A stretch of 7,940 bases of DNA, from positions 1-7,940 of the forward strand of contig JAGQLK010000049.1 in NCBI GenBank assembly GCA_020429485.1, given 5' to 3'. The notes under the pieces were generated by a model, which saw only the letters and a program-made list of their open reading frames with translations, was not told where the DNA came from and did not search any database. Within the stretch, counting starts at the first letter, position 1, and every line of letters begins with the position of its first letter. This document shows, piece by piece, positions 5,925 through 7,940 of the stretch. The position numbers and the translations under genes were made by a program. The stretch is from Candidatus Dojkabacteria bacterium (GTDB taxonomy: Bacteria > Patescibacteriota > Dojkabacteria > B142 > OLB20).

Positions 5925-7851
5925 GAGATTCTAGGTATTGTTGATAGTCTGCATCAGATGATCTAGTCAAAAAATAATCGACATTCAGCATATAATCATC
6001 ATTAAAATTGTAATTATTTAGCACATAGATTTCACCTGTTACCGAATCAGTAAACGCTAAATAAGAATTCTGATATAGGTAAGAATATCCTGTAGGATAT
6101 GAATATGGCTCACTAATTGGATAAGACACCACATAAGAATCAGGATAAGAAATAGGGAATGGATATGTAGCTGTGTAATCGATAAGTAATTGCTTTGCAA
6201 ATACAGTAGCACCATCTATAAACAGCGGCACATCCTGGATCACAAATGATCCATTGAGGTATTCTGTTTTCTGAGCAAAGATATCATCTATTGTTCTATC
6301 CGCTGGATATACTTCAGCATTTATATAGCTATAATAATCATATTCAGCTTCTTCTTCCCAACTAGTAATCTCTAATGTAGGCCTTGCTTGTCTATATTCA
6401 TACATATTTAGGTAATCTGATTGACCATGGTCAGTGTCAGAATAGAATTCTTGGAGAGTATAATATCTTTCGTTTTCAACTCTTTCAGGAAAATCTTTTC
6501 CAAAAATGTATAAAGGCTCAAACCTGGATGAATCAGGGTAAAGAAGCGTCTGTTCTGTTTGCAATAGATGCCCTTGAACAGCTGTGAATTCAGTATTTGG
6601 GTTGTATACATAATCACGGTAGTTAACTTCGATCATTTCAGCATCGTAGCCAAATTCAAATTCGCTAGCTACAGCATCCAAAATAACTTTATCTCTATAA
6701 TGAGTAATATCGGTTCTCTCTAATAAAGACGATTCGTGAATATAATCTAAGTACTCCTCTATTTCAATTAGCTCAAAATTATCGGAATTAACTGTATAAA
6801 TTGTAATTAATACATGGTCTAGAGTATCTAATGCGTAAGGGTTACAAGTAATTGGTCTGGAAGTAGAAATTTTATAATATACAGTGCCATCTAACTCAAA
6901 ATAATCAATTATCTCTGCATTGTACCCAAACATGTCGATTAGTTCCTGTTCAGGGTATGATGTTGGATAAGAATCTGGATTTGATACTGGATATGATTCA
7001 GGTAAGTATAAATAATCATTTGAGAATCCAGGGTAAACCGTAAATAAGTTCTTTGCTGCGAATGAACCTCCTTTGTAGTTAATGTATTCATTTTCACTAT
7101 TACCATATCTACCAAGCTCATAGCTAAATAAATCATTGTTACTGTCAAAACTCTCCGATTTATAATAGGTTCTATCTGTATCAAAAAACTCTGTATATTG
7201 ATAAGTCTCTGTCTCATCGATTGTGTAATAATCGCAATTATCAGCTGCATCACCCGGGGTTACAGTAGTTGAAGTGAATCGATAGTTATATACGTTCAAA
7301 TCAGGAACAAGGAATGGCGAATCAAACATACCTATTTCAGAAGATGGATTGATTTTAGGTACAGGTATTTTTGATTCTTCTATTGGGTTTGTAAGTCCCT
7401 GAGGTAGCTCATCTAATGGCTCACCAAAACTATAGTTGCTACCACTATTGAGGTTTTCATCGAAAAAAGCAGAAGGATTATTTCTAATGATATCTGCAAT
7501 TAATTTATTTATTTTGCTTGGTCTATTAAGTTCAACTAGACTTTCTTCTTTATCAGTTGTGTTGAAGACAAAGTAATATAATGCTCCAGCTCCTACTAGA
7601 AGAGTTATTAATAGCATGCCAATTAAGATGAGCATTGGCTTTTTGCTAGAAGATCCACTATCAAATTTCTCTGGCAAAGCAAGGTCTAGTTCTTCTTCGA
7701 TACTCATATTTTGTGCATCTTTTGGAACTATTTCATCAGCGTAAATATCTGTATTTTCATTATCCATATTTGTTAGAGGATTGTCCTGCACGTGATGAAT
7801 TGATTGACCATCGCTATTAGAAATGTTATCTGTGTTTTTGTTGTTATCCAT
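5884..7851 (-). CDS. Tyrosine-rich membrane-anchored surface protein with xSYP repeats
   Basis: I do not recognise this 655-aa protein. Residues 1-71 are Asn/Asp/Glu-rich and probably disordered in the cytoplasm; 73-96 (PMLILIGMLLITLLVGAGALYYF) form one membrane segment; the remaining 560 residues should be outside. The outer part is unusual: I count about 68 tyrosines in the whole protein, nearly all after the membrane segment, so roughly one residue in nine there. Two arrays of a tetrapeptide of the form xSYP occur at 285-300 and 567-590. Between and around them are strand-rich stretches (YYKISTS at 325-331, HVLITIYTVNSDNFELIEIEEYLD at 346-369) with a slight look of LolA/RseB-type sheets, which I treat as speculation. 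Cys206, Cys336 and Cys653 are the only outer cysteines I see. No sortase or lipobox signal is present. The start has a good promoter upstream and no Shine-Dalgarno motif. It ends inside the 3' end of the convergent gene. Confidence 0.88.
   Translation of the reverse strand: MDNNKNTDNISNSDGQSIHHVQDNPLTNMDNENTDIYADEIVPKDAQNMSIEEELDLALPEKFDSGSSSKKPMLILIGMLLITLLVGAGALYYFVFNTTDKEESLVELNRPSKINKLIADIIRNNPSAFFDENLNSGSNYSFGEPLDELPQGLTNPIEESKIPVPKINPSSEIGMFDSPFLVPDLNVYNYRFTSTTVTPGDAADNCDYYTIDETETYQYTEFFDTDRTYYKSESFDSNNDLFSYELGRYGNSENEYINYKGGSFAAKNLFTVYPGFSNDYLYLPESYPVSNPDSYPTSYPEQELIDMFGYNAEIIDYFELDGTVYYKISTSRPITCNPYALDTLDHVLITIYTVNSDNFELIEIEEYLDYIHESSLLERTDITHYRDKVILDAVASEFEFGYDAEMIEVNYRDYVYNPNTEFTAVQGHLLQTEQTLLYPDSSRFEPLYIFGKDFPERVENERYYTLQEFYSDTDHGQSDYLNMYEYRQARPTLEITSWEEEAEYDYYSYINAEVYPADRTIDDIFAQKTEYLNGSFVIQDVPLFIDGATVFAKQLLIDYTATYPFPISYPDSYVVSYPISEPYSYPTGYSYLYQNSYLAFTDSVTGEIYVLNNYNFNDDYMLNVDYFLTRSSDADYQQYLESLRHTFEHSYYCGM
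6082..6153 (-). repeat. 12-bp tandem repeat, array 2 (six xSYP-type tetrapeptides)
   Basis: Six in-frame 12-bp units encode, in protein order, ISYP, DSYV, VSYP, ISEP, YSYP and TGYS (residues 567-590). A further ATYP unit lies just before, separated by Phe-Pro. The units are diverged at the DNA level, but most keep a TAT CCN (Tyr-Pro) ending. Confidence 0.85.
6952..6999 (-). repeat. 12-bp tandem repeat, array 1 (four xSYP tetrapeptides)
   Basis: Four in-frame 12-bp units encode ESYP, VSNP, DSYP and TSYP (residues 285-300). On the plus strand each unit starts with GGRTAWGA or GGATTTGA. The array sits about 270 residues before a second array with the same tetrapeptide in the same protein. Confidence 0.88.
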
Positions 7852-7876
7852 TATTTATATATTTAAGCTTAATAAT

Positions 7877-7904
7877 ATTTTATAGAGATGAGTAAGGGCG
7901 TCAA
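7877..7904 (-). promoter_or_regulatory. Promoter for the tyrosine-rich protein gene
   Basis: On the minus strand TTGACG (7904-7899) and TAAAAT (7882-7877), each five of six to consensus, are 16 bp apart. Transcription would start near 7870, about 20 nt before the ATG at 7851. The short leader is almost all A and T and has no Shine-Dalgarno motif. Confidence 0.65.
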
Positions 7905-7940
7905 TTATTATTTTTATTAGATGCAACTATCTGTTAGAAT

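Noticed and set aside
6082..6999. The regularly spaced repeats considered as a CRISPR array
   Set aside because: Units are 12 bp, contiguous, in frame and diverged, with no spacers, so they are coding tandem repeats.
6939..7253. 104-codon and other open frames overlapping the tyrosine-rich gene
   Set aside because: Ile/Met/Gln-rich alternative frames, typical of a frame-shifted reading of TAT- and AAT-rich codons.
751..7851. Possible genetic code change, since none of the six visible stop codons is TGA (three TAA, three TAG)
   Set aside because: No gene contains an in-frame TGA, glycine and tryptophan use standard codons, and six stops are too few to show TGA avoidance.
7921..7940. ATG at 7921 opening a plus-strand frame that runs off the right edge
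   Set aside because: Only six codons are visible and there is no start context or promoter support, so a gene cannot be claimed.

Overview
The window is AT-rich bacterial chromosomal DNA (by eye about one third G+C) carrying seven protein genes and no tRNA, rRNA, CRISPR array or insertion sequence that I can see. The likely source is a small-genome, low-GC bacterium. A Patescibacteria/CPR-type lineage fits the absence of Shine-Dalgarno motifs, the unfamiliar single-pass surface proteins and the lack of operons, but nothing here proves it. Ordinary sigma70-type promoters argue against Bacteroidota. The standard genetic code is in use: tryptophan is TGG and there are no in-frame TGA codons.

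Layout: 1-523 (minus) is the N-terminal part of uvrA, running off the left edge. 524-750 is a divergent control region with one promoter facing each way and a widely spaced inverted repeat. 751-1998 (plus) encodes a single-pass membrane protein whose outside part holds two related beta-rich domains. A hairpin at 2017-2047 serves as a shared terminator with the convergent gene 2051-2824 (minus), a 257-aa protein with weak resemblance to the YfiH/laccase-domain family. 2825-2942 is a second divergent promoter region. 2943-3809 (plus) is an unrecognised 288-aa protein with a C-terminal pair of membrane segments. 3813-4520 (minus) is a classical short-chain dehydrogenase/reductase. 4572-5924 (plus) is a polytopic O-antigen ligase/polymerase-like protein. 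5884-7851 (minus) is a 655-aa, strikingly tyrosine-rich, membrane-anchored surface protein with two arrays of an xSYP tetrapeptide repeat; its 3' end overlaps the previous gene by 41 bp. 7852-7940 holds its promoter.

The genes alternate strand strictly (-,+,-,+,-,+,-), so no two neighbours can share an operon and each gene must have its own promoter. Four of the seven products are, or are predicted to be, membrane or surface proteins, and one of these is of a glycan-polymerising type. The region therefore looks like envelope-related accessory genes beside a housekeeping repair gene, but I see no sequence proof that the genes form one system.
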